Source: Clostridium hydrogeniformans DSM 21757 (GTDB taxonomy: Bacteria; Bacillota; Clostridia; Clostridiales; Clostridiaceae). From it: a stretch of 64,000 nucleotides of DNA. The stretch's first letter is position 1. Every line of letters starts with the position of its first letter. The notes under the pieces were generated by a model. It was not told the DNA's origin, did not search any database, and saw only the letters and a program-made list of their open reading frames with translations. The position numbers and the translations under genes are program-made. Positions 21,150 through 29,030 of this stretch are shown here, one piece after another. Location: the NCBI RefSeq assembly GCF_000686705.1, contig NZ_JMLJ01000018.1, positions 1 through 64,000 on the forward strand, given 5' to 3'.

Positions 21150-21917
21150 ATGAAAGCAGTATGCGTTTTTAATCAAAAAGGCGGAGTTGGAAAAACAACT
21201 ACTAATATAAATATTTGTGCATATTTAGCTATGCAAGGATATAGGGTATTAGCAATAGACATAGACCCACAAGGGAATACTACTAGTGGACTTGGAATAG
21301 ATAAAAGAAAACTAAATAAATCTATATATAATGTTTTAACGGAAGATGAATCTTTAAAAAATGTAATAATAGAAAGCCAACTAGTAAAAAATATGTTTAT
21401 AGTTCCATCAACAATGGAGTTAGCTGGAGCAGAAGTTGAACTTACAGACAAGCAAGGAAGAGAAGTAATATTAAAAAATAAAATAGAAGAGATTAAAGAT
21501 GACTTTGATTTTGTATTTATTGACTGTCCACCATCTTTAGGATTCCTAACTATAAATGCATTAAGTGCGGTAAATTCAGTACTTATACCAATACAATGCG
21601 AGTTCTATGCATTAGAAGGAGTAGGACAATTGGTACAAACTATACAAATGATGAAGAAGTCATTAAATAAGGATTTAGACATAGAAGGTGTCATAATGAC
21701 CATGTATGATGCTAGAACAAACCTATGCAATGAAGTTGTGAGCGAAGTGAAGAAATACTTCAAAGATAAGGTATATGGAACATATATTCCGAGAAATGTA
21801 AGATTAGCAGAATCACCAAGTTTTGGACTTCCTATAATGTTATATGATGATAAGTGTAAGGGTGCGGATTCTTATGAGAAGTTAACGAAAGAATTTTTAC
21901 AAAAGCAAGGAGTGTGA
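21150..21917 (+). CDS. soj: Chromosome partitioning ATPase Soj/ParA
   Basis: 255-aa deviant Walker-A ATPase, KGGVGKTTT at residues 10-18, with Walker A' FIDCPPSLGFLT near 120. Short chromosomal ParA without an N-terminal regulatory domain. It binds DNA nonspecifically as an ATP dimer and, with ParB at parS, drives origin segregation and modulates DnaA. Starts at ATG 21150 and precedes parB by 6 bp. The unusual leader upstream is described separately. Confidence 0.96.
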   Translation: MKAVCVFNQKGGVGKTTTNINICAYLAMQGYRVLAIDIDPQGNTTSGLGIDKRKLNKSIYNVLTEDESLKNVIIESQLVKNMFIVPSTMELAGAEVELTDKQGREVILKNKIEEIKDDFDFVFIDCPPSLGFLTINALSAVNSVLIPIQCEFYALEGVGQLVQTIQMMKKSLNKDLDIEGVIMTMYDARTNLCNEVVSEVKKYFKDKVYGTYIPRNVRLAESPSFGLPIMLYDDKCKGADSYEKLTKEFLQKQGV

Positions 21918-21923
21918 TGAGAG

Positions 21924-22784
21924 ATGAGTAAGAAGTTTGGATTAGGGAAAGGCTTAGGAGCTCTCATACCAGAAGAACAGGAAGAAAAAATAATTGAAAA
22001 AAATGAGTCAAATTTAATATCAATAAATTTAATAAAACCTAATAATGAACAACCTAGAACTTATTTTGATGAGCAAAAGATTTTAGAACTTAGCGAATCT
22101 ATAAAAGAATATGGTGTTATACAGCCTCTTATACTTAAAAAAGAGAAAAGTAATTACATAATAATAGCAGGAGAAAGAAGATGGAGAGCGGCTAAAAAAG
22201 CTGGAGTAAAAGAAGTACCAGCAGTAATTATGGATTTATCAGATAAGGAAGTTTTAGAGGTATCTTTAATAGAGAACATTCAAAGGCAAGATTTGAATCC
22301 TATAGAAGAGGCTATAGCTTATGAGAAATTATTAAGGGAATTTGAATTGACTCAAGAGGAATTATCTAAAAAGCTTGGTAAGTCAAGGGTAGTCATTACA
22401 AACTCTCTTAGGTTACTAAAGCTAGATGATAGAGTAAAAGATTATCTTATTGATGGGGTAATATCAGAAGGCCATGGTAGAATTTTATTATCAATTGGTG
22501 ATAAAAACCTTCAATATACAATAGCTCAAAGAGTTATAGATGAAGATTTATCAGTTAGAGCTCTGGAAGGGATAATTAAAAATATAAGAGAAAATAAGAA
22601 TAAAGATGATAATAATGAAAAGTCTAAAAAAATAAATCCTTATTATGTTGATGTGAAAGAAAAACTACAGCAAAAATTTGATACTAAGATAAACATTAAT
22701 TCAAAAAGAAATAAGGGTAAAATAGAGATAGAATATTATTCAGAAGAAGATTTACAAAGGATATTAGACATTTTACAGGTATAA
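21924..22784 (+). CDS. parB: Chromosome partitioning protein ParB (Spo0J)
   Basis: 286-aa parS-binding CTPase. It has an N-terminal basic Soj-stimulating peptide (MSKKFGLGKGLGALIPE), CTP-binding motifs GERRWRAAKKAG and IENIQRQDLNPIEEA, helix-turn-helix LSKKLGKSRVVITNSLRLLK and a C-terminal dimerisation domain. A parS-like site lies directly at its 3' end, so it probably autobinds its own locus. It is coupled to soj with 6 bp between. Confidence 0.96.
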   Translation: MSKKFGLGKGLGALIPEEQEEKIIEKNESNLISINLIKPNNEQPRTYFDEQKILELSESIKEYGVIQPLILKKEKSNYIIIAGERRWRAAKKAGVKEVPAVIMDLSDKEVLEVSLIENIQRQDLNPIEEAIAYEKLLREFELTQEELSKKLGKSRVVITNSLRLLKLDDRVKDYLIDGVISEGHGRILLSIGDKNLQYTIAQRVIDEDLSVRALEGIIKNIRENKNKDDNNEKSKKINPYYVDVKEKLQQKFDTKININSKRNKGKIEIEYYSEEDLQRILDILQV

Positions 22785-22802
22785 TGTTTCACATGAAACA
22801 TT
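22783..22802. other. parS-like site downstream of parB
   Basis: TGTTTCACATGAAACA (22785-22800) in 9-bp arms, beginning immediately after the parB stop codon and ending a few bases before the ribosome site of the DUF4446 gene. It has the same CA core as the first site. Confidence 0.82.
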
Positions 22803-22822
22803 TATTTAGGAGGTAAGGAATT

Positions 22823-23320
22823 TTGGAAAATATAGTGGAAATGATAAAGGACTTTTCACCTTATATAATAATAGGATTATCAGTTATCGTTATACTATTA
22901 CTTATTTTAGTAATACTCATATTTAATTCTTTAGGAAAACTAGAGACTAAGTATAGAAGGTTAATGAGAGGAACAAATAATAATAACTTAGAAGAATCTA
23001 TAATAGCATATTTAGATAAGGTAGATAATGCAAGTGATATAGTTAATGAATGTAACAAGAGAATTGAAGATATAAACTCAAAGGTAAAGGGATGTCTTCA
23101 GAAGGTATCCGTTGTAAGGTATAAGGCATTTGAGGATGTAGGAAGTGACTTAAGTTTCTCTATAGCATTACTTAATGGAAATAATGATGGAGTAATACTT
23201 ACAGGTATATTTGGAAGAAATGAAAGTACCTGTTATGCTAAACCGATAGATAAAGGCATTTCAAGATATGACTTGTCAGATGAGGAACAGCAAGTATTAA
23301 ATGAAGCCATTAACAAATAA
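22823..23320 (+). CDS. DUF4446 family protein
   Basis: 165-aa protein of unknown function with one N-terminal membrane helix (YIIIGLSVIVILLLILVILI, residues 14-33), a short coiled-coil-like stretch (LDKVDNASDIVNECNKRIED) and a C-terminal domain VVRYKAFEDVGSDLSFSIAL followed by NDGVILTGIFGR. This is the DUF4446 pattern seen next to parB in many clostridia. It starts at TTG 22823, 9 nt after GGAGG. Co-transcribed with soj-parB by position. Confidence 0.85.
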   Translation: MENIVEMIKDFSPYIIIGLSVIVILLLILVILIFNSLGKLETKYRRLMRGTNNNNLEESIIAYLDKVDNASDIVNECNKRIEDINSKVKGCLQKVSVVRYKAFEDVGSDLSFSIALLNGNNDGVILTGIFGRNESTCYAKPIDKGISRYDLSDEEQQVLNEAINK

Positions 23321-23551
23321 TATATAAATAAATATTCCAATTTATGAAGTTATATAATATAATAGTTATATATTAGTATAAGAAATAGAATGAACATTAA
23401 TTTAGATGAATTTTAATAAAATTGAATTGTAATTAAACGAGTCTGGGATCTTACATTTTTAGTTGTATACTTAATAGGATACTTATTAGAAGTGTAGAAT
23501 CATAAGATAAAAAAGGTCTTTATGCTGTCTACTTTTTTGAAGAATAAAAAG

Positions 23552-23588
23552 CCTCTCTAAGGGTAAATATATCCTTAGGGAGGTTTTT
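23552..23588 (+). terminator. terminator hairpin that contains the ribosome site of the next gene
   Basis: Stem CCTCTCTAAGG/CCTTAGGGAGG (23552-23562, 23573-23583; one T-G pair) followed by TTTTT (23584-23588). The right arm's AGGGAGG is also the only good Shine-Dalgarno sequence for the ORF starting at 23592, 8 nt away. Confidence 0.85.
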
Positions 23589-23591
23589 ACT

Positions 23592-23846
23592 ATGAAGATA
23601 TATGTAGATAGTTCATTAAGTAGCTTAAAAATATATTTAAAACAAAGAGGATATTCACTACAGGATGAAATATATAGCGATACAGAAGCTATAGTATGTG
23701 ATTTAAAAAATGATAATAGTTGTTCTCTAGATTATGTAAAAGCTTTAAGTAATGATAAGGGACCTCTTATAATTGATTCGGGAAGTAAAAGTGATGAAGA
23801 TATAGATTATATATTAAAAACAAGACATAGTAATTATATATTTTAA
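23592..23846 (+). CDS. YkuS-like (UPF0180) small protein
   Basis: 84-aa protein: MKIYVDSSLSSLKIYLKQRG, then SDTEAIVCDLKNDN and GPLIIDSGSKSDEDIDYILK. The pattern of a short beta-strand, an amphipathic helix ending in RGY, a second strand with small residues and a final IDSGSKSDEDI helix resembles the YkuS/UPF0180 family. The function of that family is unknown. ATG 23592 uses a ribosome site that is buried in a terminator-like stem, so read-through RNA from the parB operon may be translated poorly. Confidence 0.55.
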   Translation: MKIYVDSSLSSLKIYLKQRGYSLQDEIYSDTEAIVCDLKNDNSCSLDYVKALSNDKGPLIIDSGSKSDEDIDYILKTRHSNYIF

Positions 23847-23879
23847 GTAGCCACTAATTTTAAATTAGTGGCTACTTAA
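23843..23879. terminator. bidirectional hairpin between convergent genes
   Basis: Perfect 18-bp inverted repeat (23843-23860, 23862-23879) with a 1-nt centre. It covers the stop codons of the YkuS-like gene (plus) and yyaC (minus). T tracts after the stem are short, so efficiency is uncertain, but stem strength and position support a shared terminator. Confidence 0.7.
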
Positions 23880-24476
23880 CTTAGAAGAGTTATTTAATAA
23901 GGTATCTATTTCTAACTCAAAAGATCTTTTACTACCAAAAATTTTTAATATACAGTGATATATGCCTTGAGATATGATTTCTGCAAGTTGCATAACAGTA
24001 TAAAGTCTAGTATTCTGTAATACCATAAATTCCATAGCACCACTTATGTTTACAATTCCAGTTATACTTAAATCACCTACAGGAGGCAAGTTTTTATTAA
24101 CAGCAGAACCAGGATATATAGGCCGTTTATCTATGATTATTTTACCTACATTACTAAGAGAACCTAAACAAGCATCTATAGCTATAATATAAGGATTATT
24201 ATAAGTAGTTTTTATATTATTTACAACTTCAGTTAAGTTTTTAGCATGAACAGGAGACTCTAGGTCACCATAAATAAAAACTCCTTTTTTATTTATAAAT
24301 TTTAATTTATGTCCTATTAAGGGACCAAGACTATCTCCAGTTGACCTATCTGTACCTATACATAAGAATACAATTGGACGCTTATCTTTTATAAGGGGAA
24401 GTAGCTCTAGGCATAGAGTATCTCTAACCTTAAAAGATGAATTTAAGTCAAAAGAATCAAGGATAATTTTAGGCAT
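23865..24476 (-). CDS. yyaC: Spore protease YyaC family protein
   Basis: 203-aa protein with the YyaC signature VFLCIGTDRSTGDSLGPLIG, YGDLESPVHAKNL and IIAIDACLGSLSNVG, structurally related to the germination protease Gpr and hydrogenase-maturation proteases. The two acidic residues in GTDRSTGDS and AIDACLG are the expected active-site positions. Found in spore formers. ATG 24476 follows AGGAGG by 9 nt, and that ribosome site is part of a long stem with the terminator of the upstream gene. The exact substrate is not known to me. Confidence 0.88.
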   Translation of the reverse strand: MPKIILDSFDLNSSFKVRDTLCLELLPLIKDKRPIVFLCIGTDRSTGDSLGPLIGHKLKFINKKGVFIYGDLESPVHAKNLTEVVNNIKTTYNNPYIIAIDACLGSLSNVGKIIIDKRPIYPGSAVNKNLPPVGDLSITGIVNISGAMEFMVLQNTRLYTVMQLAEIISQGIYHCILKIFGSKRSFELEIDTLLNNSSKLSSH

Positions 24477-24478
24477 AA

Positions 24479-24525
24479 TATAAAACCTCCTTTTTTGTAA
24501 TTATTATCAAAAAGGAAGTTTTATA
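24479..24525 (-). terminator. terminator of nifS-like gene overlapping the yyaC ribosome site
   Basis: On the minus strand a stem of about 17 bp (arms 24525-24508 and 24497-24479, one G-U pair and a bulged A) lies 28 bp after the nifS-like stop. Its 3' arm contains AGGAGG, the yyaC ribosome site, and ends in TTTTATATT. It therefore looks like an intrinsic terminator fused to a sequestered Shine-Dalgarno sequence. Confidence 0.75.
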
Positions 24526-24552
24526 TACTAGTTTATTAATTTTATACCTAAA

Positions 24553-25701
24553 CTATTTAATTATTTTATTTAAGGAATCTAATGTGTAATAAATGTCTTT
24601 TTCATCATTAAAATATCCAACACTAAACCTTAATGTTCCTATAGGATATGTACCGATAGTTTTATGGGCTAAAGGAGCACAATGAAGACCAGTTCTAGTC
24701 ATTATACCATAGGTACTATCTAGCATAAAAGAAACCTCAGAAGAATCCATATTAGTAAAATTAACTGATATAGCGGAAGTTCTGTCTTTACTATTAGAAA
24801 GTCCATAAACTTTAACTTTGTCCATATTAAGCAAACCACTTAGTAGTATATGAGTTAAATATTGTTCTTTTTCTTCTATTGAACTTAAACCTACTTCTTT
24901 TATAAATTTTAAACCAGCATTAAGACCAACGATACCTGGAGTATTTAAAGTACCACTTTCAAATTTATCAGGTAAAAAATCAGGTTGAGTAGGTTCAGAA
25001 GATAGGCTTCCTGTACCCCCTAAAATTAAAGAGTTACATTTTTTATTAAACTCATCAGTTAGAAGGAAACCACCTATACCTTGAGGTCCTAAAAGTCCCT
25101 TGTGACCAGTAAAGGCTAAAGCACTACAGTTCAATCTATTAAAATCTACATTTGTAATTCCAGCAGTTTGAGCACAGTCTACAATAAAATCAATTCCTAA
25201 CCTTTTACAAATGGCTCCTACTTCTTCTAATGGTTCAACAGTTCCTATTATATTAGAACTATGAGTCATAACAACTAATTTTGTATTATCTTTTATGGTA
25301 TTTTTAAACTTTTCTATATCTAGAAGACCATTGCTATCACATTGAATAATATCTAAGTCTAAATTAAGTGAATCTTTAAGATCAAATAATGGTCTAAGAA
25401 CAGAATTATGTTCCATGGATGTAGTTATCACATGATAACCTGGTTTAATAAAACCTTTTAATAAAATATTTAATGCATTAGTTACATTAGAAGTAAATAT
25501 AACATTTTCTGCTTTATTAAAATTAAAAATATCACATAGGGATTCTCTGCATTCATAAACTAATCTACTACTTTCTAATGCACTAAAGTAAGATCCTCTT
25601 CCAGGGCTAGCACCTAAGTTTGACATATAATTACACATAGAATTAATTACAGTCTCTGGTTTAGGATATGTAGTAGCAGCATTATCCAAATAAATATTCA
25701 T
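24553..25701 (-). CDS. NifS/CsdB-type PLP-dependent aminotransferase class V (probable cysteine desulfurase)
   Basis: 382-aa PLP enzyme starting MNIYLDNAATTYPKPETVIN. It shows the Schiff-base lysine in FTGHKGLLGPQGIG and the active-site cysteine in TRTGLHCAPLAHKTIG. This is the cysteine desulfurase family that removes sulfur (or selenium) from cysteine (or selenocysteine). It is separate from the sufS copy at 47.4 kb. ATG 25701 has GGAGG just upstream; the open frame to 25728 lacks one. It follows the lysE-like gene by 34 bp in the same direction. Confidence 0.87.
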   Translation of the reverse strand: MNIYLDNAATTYPKPETVINSMCNYMSNLGASPGRGSYFSALESSRLVYECRESLCDIFNFNKAENVIFTSNVTNALNILLKGFIKPGYHVITTSMEHNSVLRPLFDLKDSLNLDLDIIQCDSNGLLDIEKFKNTIKDNTKLVVMTHSSNIIGTVEPLEEVGAICKRLGIDFIVDCAQTAGITNVDFNRLNCSALAFTGHKGLLGPQGIGGFLLTDEFNKKCNSLILGGTGSLSSEPTQPDFLPDKFESGTLNTPGIVGLNAGLKFIKEVGLSSIEEKEQYLTHILLSGLLNMDKVKVYGLSNSKDRTSAISVNFTNMDSSEVSFMLDSTYGIMTRTGLHCAPLAHKTIGTYPIGTLRFSVGYFNDEKDIYYTLDSLNKIIK

Positions 25702-25735
25702 AGGTATCCTCCTTAAAATAATATACAATATAATT

Positions 25736-26392
25736 TTACAATATTATTTTAATTAATCCAAATAATACAAAGCCTGCACCTAAGGCTATTAATATGTATT
25801 TTAATATTCTTGATGTAAGCCCTTCTTTTCCAGAAGTTTTTGAAGTTAACATTTTAAAACCTTTTGAGGCTAGTAAGTTAAGGATTCCAAACCAGGTTAT
25901 CATTGCTGATAATATACTGATTAGAAAAATAATGTAATAAATAACACCTACATCCCTCCAAAGAGCCACAACTGTTCCACTTAGGGCCAGCCATAGTGAT
26001 AATGTCATAGGATTTATGAAGGTTATTATAAACCCCAATAAAAACGGTGGGAGAGAGAGGTTAGAAAAATTAAAAAATCTTTTCTTATGCTTTTTTGAGT
26101 CACTAGTTAATATATTTAATAATATTAATAGTATTCCAGATACTATCCAAAAAACTCCCTCAGCCTTAGGATTACTAGTAAATAATTTAGCTAATCCAAG
26201 ATTTATTATAAGTAAATAGGACATATCTGCTGTAATAGCTCCTAGAGAGACTTTAAAACCATTAATAAACCCACGAGACACTGTTTGCTTAATGGACTCT
26301 ATTCCTGATGGTCCTAAAGGGATACAAATTACAACCCCTGTACTTAAGCCTGATATAAAAGCCTTTAATAAAATAAACCAATCTATAGACAT
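25736..26392 (-). CDS. LysE family translocator
   Basis: 218-aa integral membrane protein with about six hydrophobic segments and the LysE/RhtB N-terminal pattern GLSTGVVICIPLGPSGIESI, followed by ITADMSYLLIINLGLAKLF. Family members export amino acids; the substrate cannot be told from sequence. GGAG lies just before ATG 26392. It is the first gene of a two-gene operon with the nifS-like enzyme, suggesting a link to cysteine or related amino acids, which is only inference. Confidence 0.85.
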   Translation of the reverse strand: MSIDWFILLKAFISGLSTGVVICIPLGPSGIESIKQTVSRGFINGFKVSLGAITADMSYLLIINLGLAKLFTSNPKAEGVFWIVSGILLILLNILTSDSKKHKKRFFNFSNLSLPPFLLGFIITFINPMTLSLWLALSGTVVALWRDVGVIYYIIFLISILSAMITWFGILNLLASKGFKMLTSKTSGKEGLTSRILKYILIALGAGFVLFGLIKIIL

Positions 26393-27078
26393 ATATATCT
26401 CCTTTATAAATTTAATATAATCATAATTACATATTTAAAAGCATATATAACTTATTGAATTAAGCTACTATGCTAGTTAAAATTTAAAAAAATCAAAGGT
26501 TAAAAATTAAAATTTTGAGGTATTAATTCTTAATATATTATAAGTTAACACACCCTAAAGAATATCTTTTAAAGTATAAGAATAATAGTATAAATTATTA
26601 TAAAATAATAATTATTTATATAATCTATACATTGATAACATATCCTATTATAATATTATTTTGAAAAATATTTAAGATAAATTACAATATTATTCTAATT
26701 AAGTTATTAAATAATGATTTTAAGTAACTAATATATAGTCTTAATCATGAAAATAAACTTAAAGAATATATAGTAAATATTCCATATTAGCTAGTGATAA
26801 GTAATTTTAGGACTATATAATTTAATCTTTTCACTTAACTTATCCGTATTTCATTCACGGCAAGTGGAGGTTTTGAGATTTGGATAAAATAAATTTTCAG
26901 TTAAAAGTACCATATAAAATTTCTATTTTTACTCTTAATTTATATATAATAGTAGAGTTATAATATCTAGAATAAATTAACTTAATAAAATTTAAGGTAT
27001 ATGTTTTAATTTTATGGTTAAATGTTTTATACTATCATTATAATATAAAGTACTTAATTATAAATTTTAGGAGGAACC
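26393..27078. other. gene-free stretch upstream of lysE-like and DUF3343 genes
   Basis: 686 bases, almost entirely A/T, between divergent genes; it must hold both promoters but I cannot assign them with confidence. The one G+C-richer island, 26832-26870, can fold with CACTT/AAGTG (26832-26836, 26862-26866) enclosing CCGT/ACGG (26844-26847, 26857-26860) and is followed by GGAGGTTTT. I do not recognise it as a known riboswitch. Confidence 0.5.
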
Positions 27079-27327
27079 ATGAGAGAATATTGCTTACTTG
27101 TTTTTAAAAATACCCATGATGCAATTCAAGGAGAAAAATTGTTAAAGTCTGAAGGGCTAAAGGTAACGATAATGCCTACACCAACTTATATAACTAAAAG
27201 TTGTGGTATAAGTGTGAAGTTTGACACTGAGGACATAGATTTAGTTAAATCTTTAGTTCAAAGTGAAAAGTTAATAATAAAAAATATGTATCATAAAAAT
27301 GAAGAAGAATTTCAAGTTATTATATAA
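27079..27327 (+). CDS. DUF3343 protein (putative Se/S carrier-like)
   Basis: 82-aa protein with the DUF3343 pattern: LVFKNTHDAIQGEKLLKSEG, MPTPTYITKSCGISVKF and a conserved cysteine in KSCGIS. Family members cluster with NifS-like and selenium-handling genes and are proposed to carry reduced sulfur or selenium. Here a NifS-like gene lies 1.4 kb away on the other strand. AGGAGG precedes ATG 27079. It begins an apparent DUF3343-mscS-DUF951 operon. Confidence 0.85.
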   Translation: MREYCLLVFKNTHDAIQGEKLLKSEGLKVTIMPTPTYITKSCGISVKFDTEDIDLVKSLVQSEKLIIKNMYHKNEEEFQVII

Positions 27328-27357
27328 GACTTGGGTTTACTTAAGAGGAGGGGTTTT

Positions 27358-28212
27358 GTGCAAAATATAAGGGAGTTATTTACACAAAAGTTAGATTGGG
27401 ATACAATTCTAAATACATTAATAAACAAAACATTAGCAATTATTATCATAGTTGCTATAATGATGATCGCTATAAAGATATCAGTGAAGGCAATAAATAA
27501 TTTTGTTGAGAGACAAAGTAAATTAAAAATATCTCTAGATGACAGAAAGGCTAGTACAATTGGAGAGATACTAAAAAGTGTAGTTAGATATACAGTATAT
27601 TTCTTTGGAATAACATCTATGCTTACTGTTTTATTTGGACCTATAAACATTGCGTTTGCCAGCATAGGAGGAGTTGCCATAGGTTTTGGAGCTCAAAACC
27701 TTGTTAAGGATGTAATAAATGGATTTTTTATTATATTTGAAGACCAATTTGCTGTTGGAGACTATGTTAACATAGGGGATAAAGGTGGGATAGTAGAAAG
27801 TATAGGATTAAGACTTACAAAGCTTAAGGATTTCAGTGGAGATTGTCATGTTATACCAAATGGAAATATAACTGTTATAACAAATCATTCAAGGAACGAT
27901 ATGAGAGTTTTAGTAGAGGTAGATGTAGCCTATGAAGAGGATGTAGATAATGTTATAGAAACTTTAAATGGTGTGTGTGAAGACTTTGGTAAGAAAAATG
28001 AGAATATGGTAGAGGGTCCTAAGGTTATAGGGGTAACAAATTTGAAGGATTCAGGAGTTACAATTAGAGTTTGCGGTAAGGCTTTATCTATGACTCAATG
28101 GGAATGTGAAGTTAAGCTTAGAAAAGAAATAAAGAAAGCTTTAGATAGAGATGGGATAGAGATACCATATCCTAAGAGAATGATTTATAATACTTCTAAT
28201 AATGATAAGTAG
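27358..28212 (+). CDS. mscS: Small-conductance mechanosensitive channel (MscS family)
   Basis: 284-aa MscS-type channel with three membrane segments (residues about 18-40, 65-90 and the pore helix near 95-120, GGVAIGFGAQNLVKDVINGF) and a cytoplasmic beta domain (DQFAVGDYVNIGDKGGIVES, TVITNHSRND). It opens under membrane tension to relieve osmotic downshock. I start at GTG 27358, 6 nt after AGGAGG; the frame is open from TTG 27331 but that codon lacks a ribosome site. Confidence 0.93.
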   Translation: MQNIRELFTQKLDWDTILNTLINKTLAIIIIVAIMMIAIKISVKAINNFVERQSKLKISLDDRKASTIGEILKSVVRYTVYFFGITSMLTVLFGPINIAFASIGGVAIGFGAQNLVKDVINGFFIIFEDQFAVGDYVNIGDKGGIVESIGLRLTKLKDFSGDCHVIPNGNITVITNHSRNDMRVLVEVDVAYEEDVDNVIETLNGVCEDFGKKNENMVEGPKVIGVTNLKDSGVTIRVCGKALSMTQWECEVKLRKEIKKALDRDGIEIPYPKRMIYNTSNNDK

Positions 28213-28236
28213 ACAAATAAGGAGAGGGGTCATACT

Positions 28237-28437
28237 ATGACTAAAGTGTTTTACTTAGGAGATATTGTTCAAATGAAAAAACAACATCCTTGTGGAAGCT
28301 ATGAATGGGAAATAATAAGGCTTGGTGCAGATATAAAAATAAAGTGTGTAGGATGTAGTAGAATTGTTATGTTGCCTAGAAGTAAATTTGAAAAAGATGT
28401 GAAAAAAATAATAAAACAAAATATACCACAGGAATAA
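28237..28437 (+). CDS. DUF951 family protein
   Basis: 66-aa protein with the DUF951 pattern: LGDIVQMKKQHPCGSYEWEI, IKIKCVGCSRIVMLPRSKFE. The HPCG and CxxC cysteines suggest a small metal- or nucleic acid-binding fold; function is unknown. It follows mscS by 24 bp, as commonly seen, and a strong terminator ends the unit. Confidence 0.9.
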   Translation: MTKVFYLGDIVQMKKQHPCGSYEWEIIRLGADIKIKCVGCSRIVMLPRSKFEKDVKKIIKQNIPQE

Positions 28438-28438
28438 T

Positions 28439-28476
28439 AAAAAATCAGTAGGGAAGCATTACTCTACTGATTTTTT
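28439..28476 (+). terminator. terminator of DUF3343-mscS-DUF951
   Basis: AAAAAATCAGTAG/CTACTGATTTTTT inverted repeat (28439-28451, 28464-28476) with 12-nt loop and T run. Confidence 0.92.
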
Positions 28477-28671
28477 ATTATATAACAATACAATTTTTAC
28501 TTAAAAGATACTATAACTTAAAAATTTATTTTATAAAAAATAAGATTAAGTAGTAATGAAAATTGTGATTGAATAAGGGGCAATATATTAAAAATACTAT
28601 ACAAATACTAATGATGTAAAAAATTGAAGAAAAAAACATTGCAAAAAAAATTACTTAATGATAAAATAGGT

Positions 28672-28680
28672 TGGTATAAT
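28672..28680 (+). promoter_or_regulatory. rpsF promoter (extended -10)
   Basis: TGG directly before TATAAT (28675-28680) gives an extended -10. The -35 18 bp upstream (TTACTT) is weak. It lies about 50 bp before rpsF and fits transcription of the rpsF-ssb-rpsR operon. Confidence 0.7.
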
Positions 28681-28717
28681 CCCTGCTGTGTAAAACACAG
28701 CCTTAGGCCAAGGGGAG
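28681..28717 (+). promoter_or_regulatory. rpsF leader RNA, candidate S6:S18 autoregulatory element
   Basis: The leader starts CCCT, contains a perfect hairpin GCTGTG/CACAGC (28685-28690, 28696-28701), then CCTTAGGCCAAGGGG, where CCCT (28681-28684) can pair with AGGG (28711-28714) to close the structure. Ribosomal proteins S6 and S18 are known to bind a leader motif in rpsF mRNA of many bacteria. Position and shape suit that role, but I cannot confirm the exact consensus by eye. Confidence 0.5.
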
Positions 28718-28729
28718 GAGGTGAATTAG

Positions 28730-29017
28730 ATGAGAAAATATGAAACTATATTCATATTACACCCATCTTTAGACGAGGAGGCTGTAAAGGCTGCTCAAGA
28801 TAAGTTCAAAGGTGTAATAGAAAATGGTGGAGGAGTAGTTGATAACGTAGATTTCTGGGGTAAGAGAAAGCTTGCTTACGAAATTTCTAAGATCAGCGAA
28901 GGATACTACACTCTAATAAACTTCACTGCTAATCCTGAATTACCAAAGGAGTTAGAGAGAGTTTACGGAATCACTGATGGTGTTGTAAGACATATAATCG
29001 TTAAGGAAGAAAAGTAA
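28730..29017 (+). CDS. rpsF: 30S ribosomal protein S6
   Basis: 95-aa S6, MRKYETIFILHPSLDEEAVK through WGKRKLAYEISKISEGYYTL. It forms a heterodimer with S18 in the platform of the small subunit. GGAGGAGG precedes the ATG. First gene of the conserved rpsF-ssb-rpsR operon, preceded by a structured leader. Confidence 0.98.
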   Translation: MRKYETIFILHPSLDEEAVKAAQDKFKGVIENGGGVVDNVDFWGKRKLAYEISKISEGYYTLINFTANPELPKELERVYGITDGVVRHIIVKEEK

Positions 29018-29030
29018 GGTGGTGTCATAA

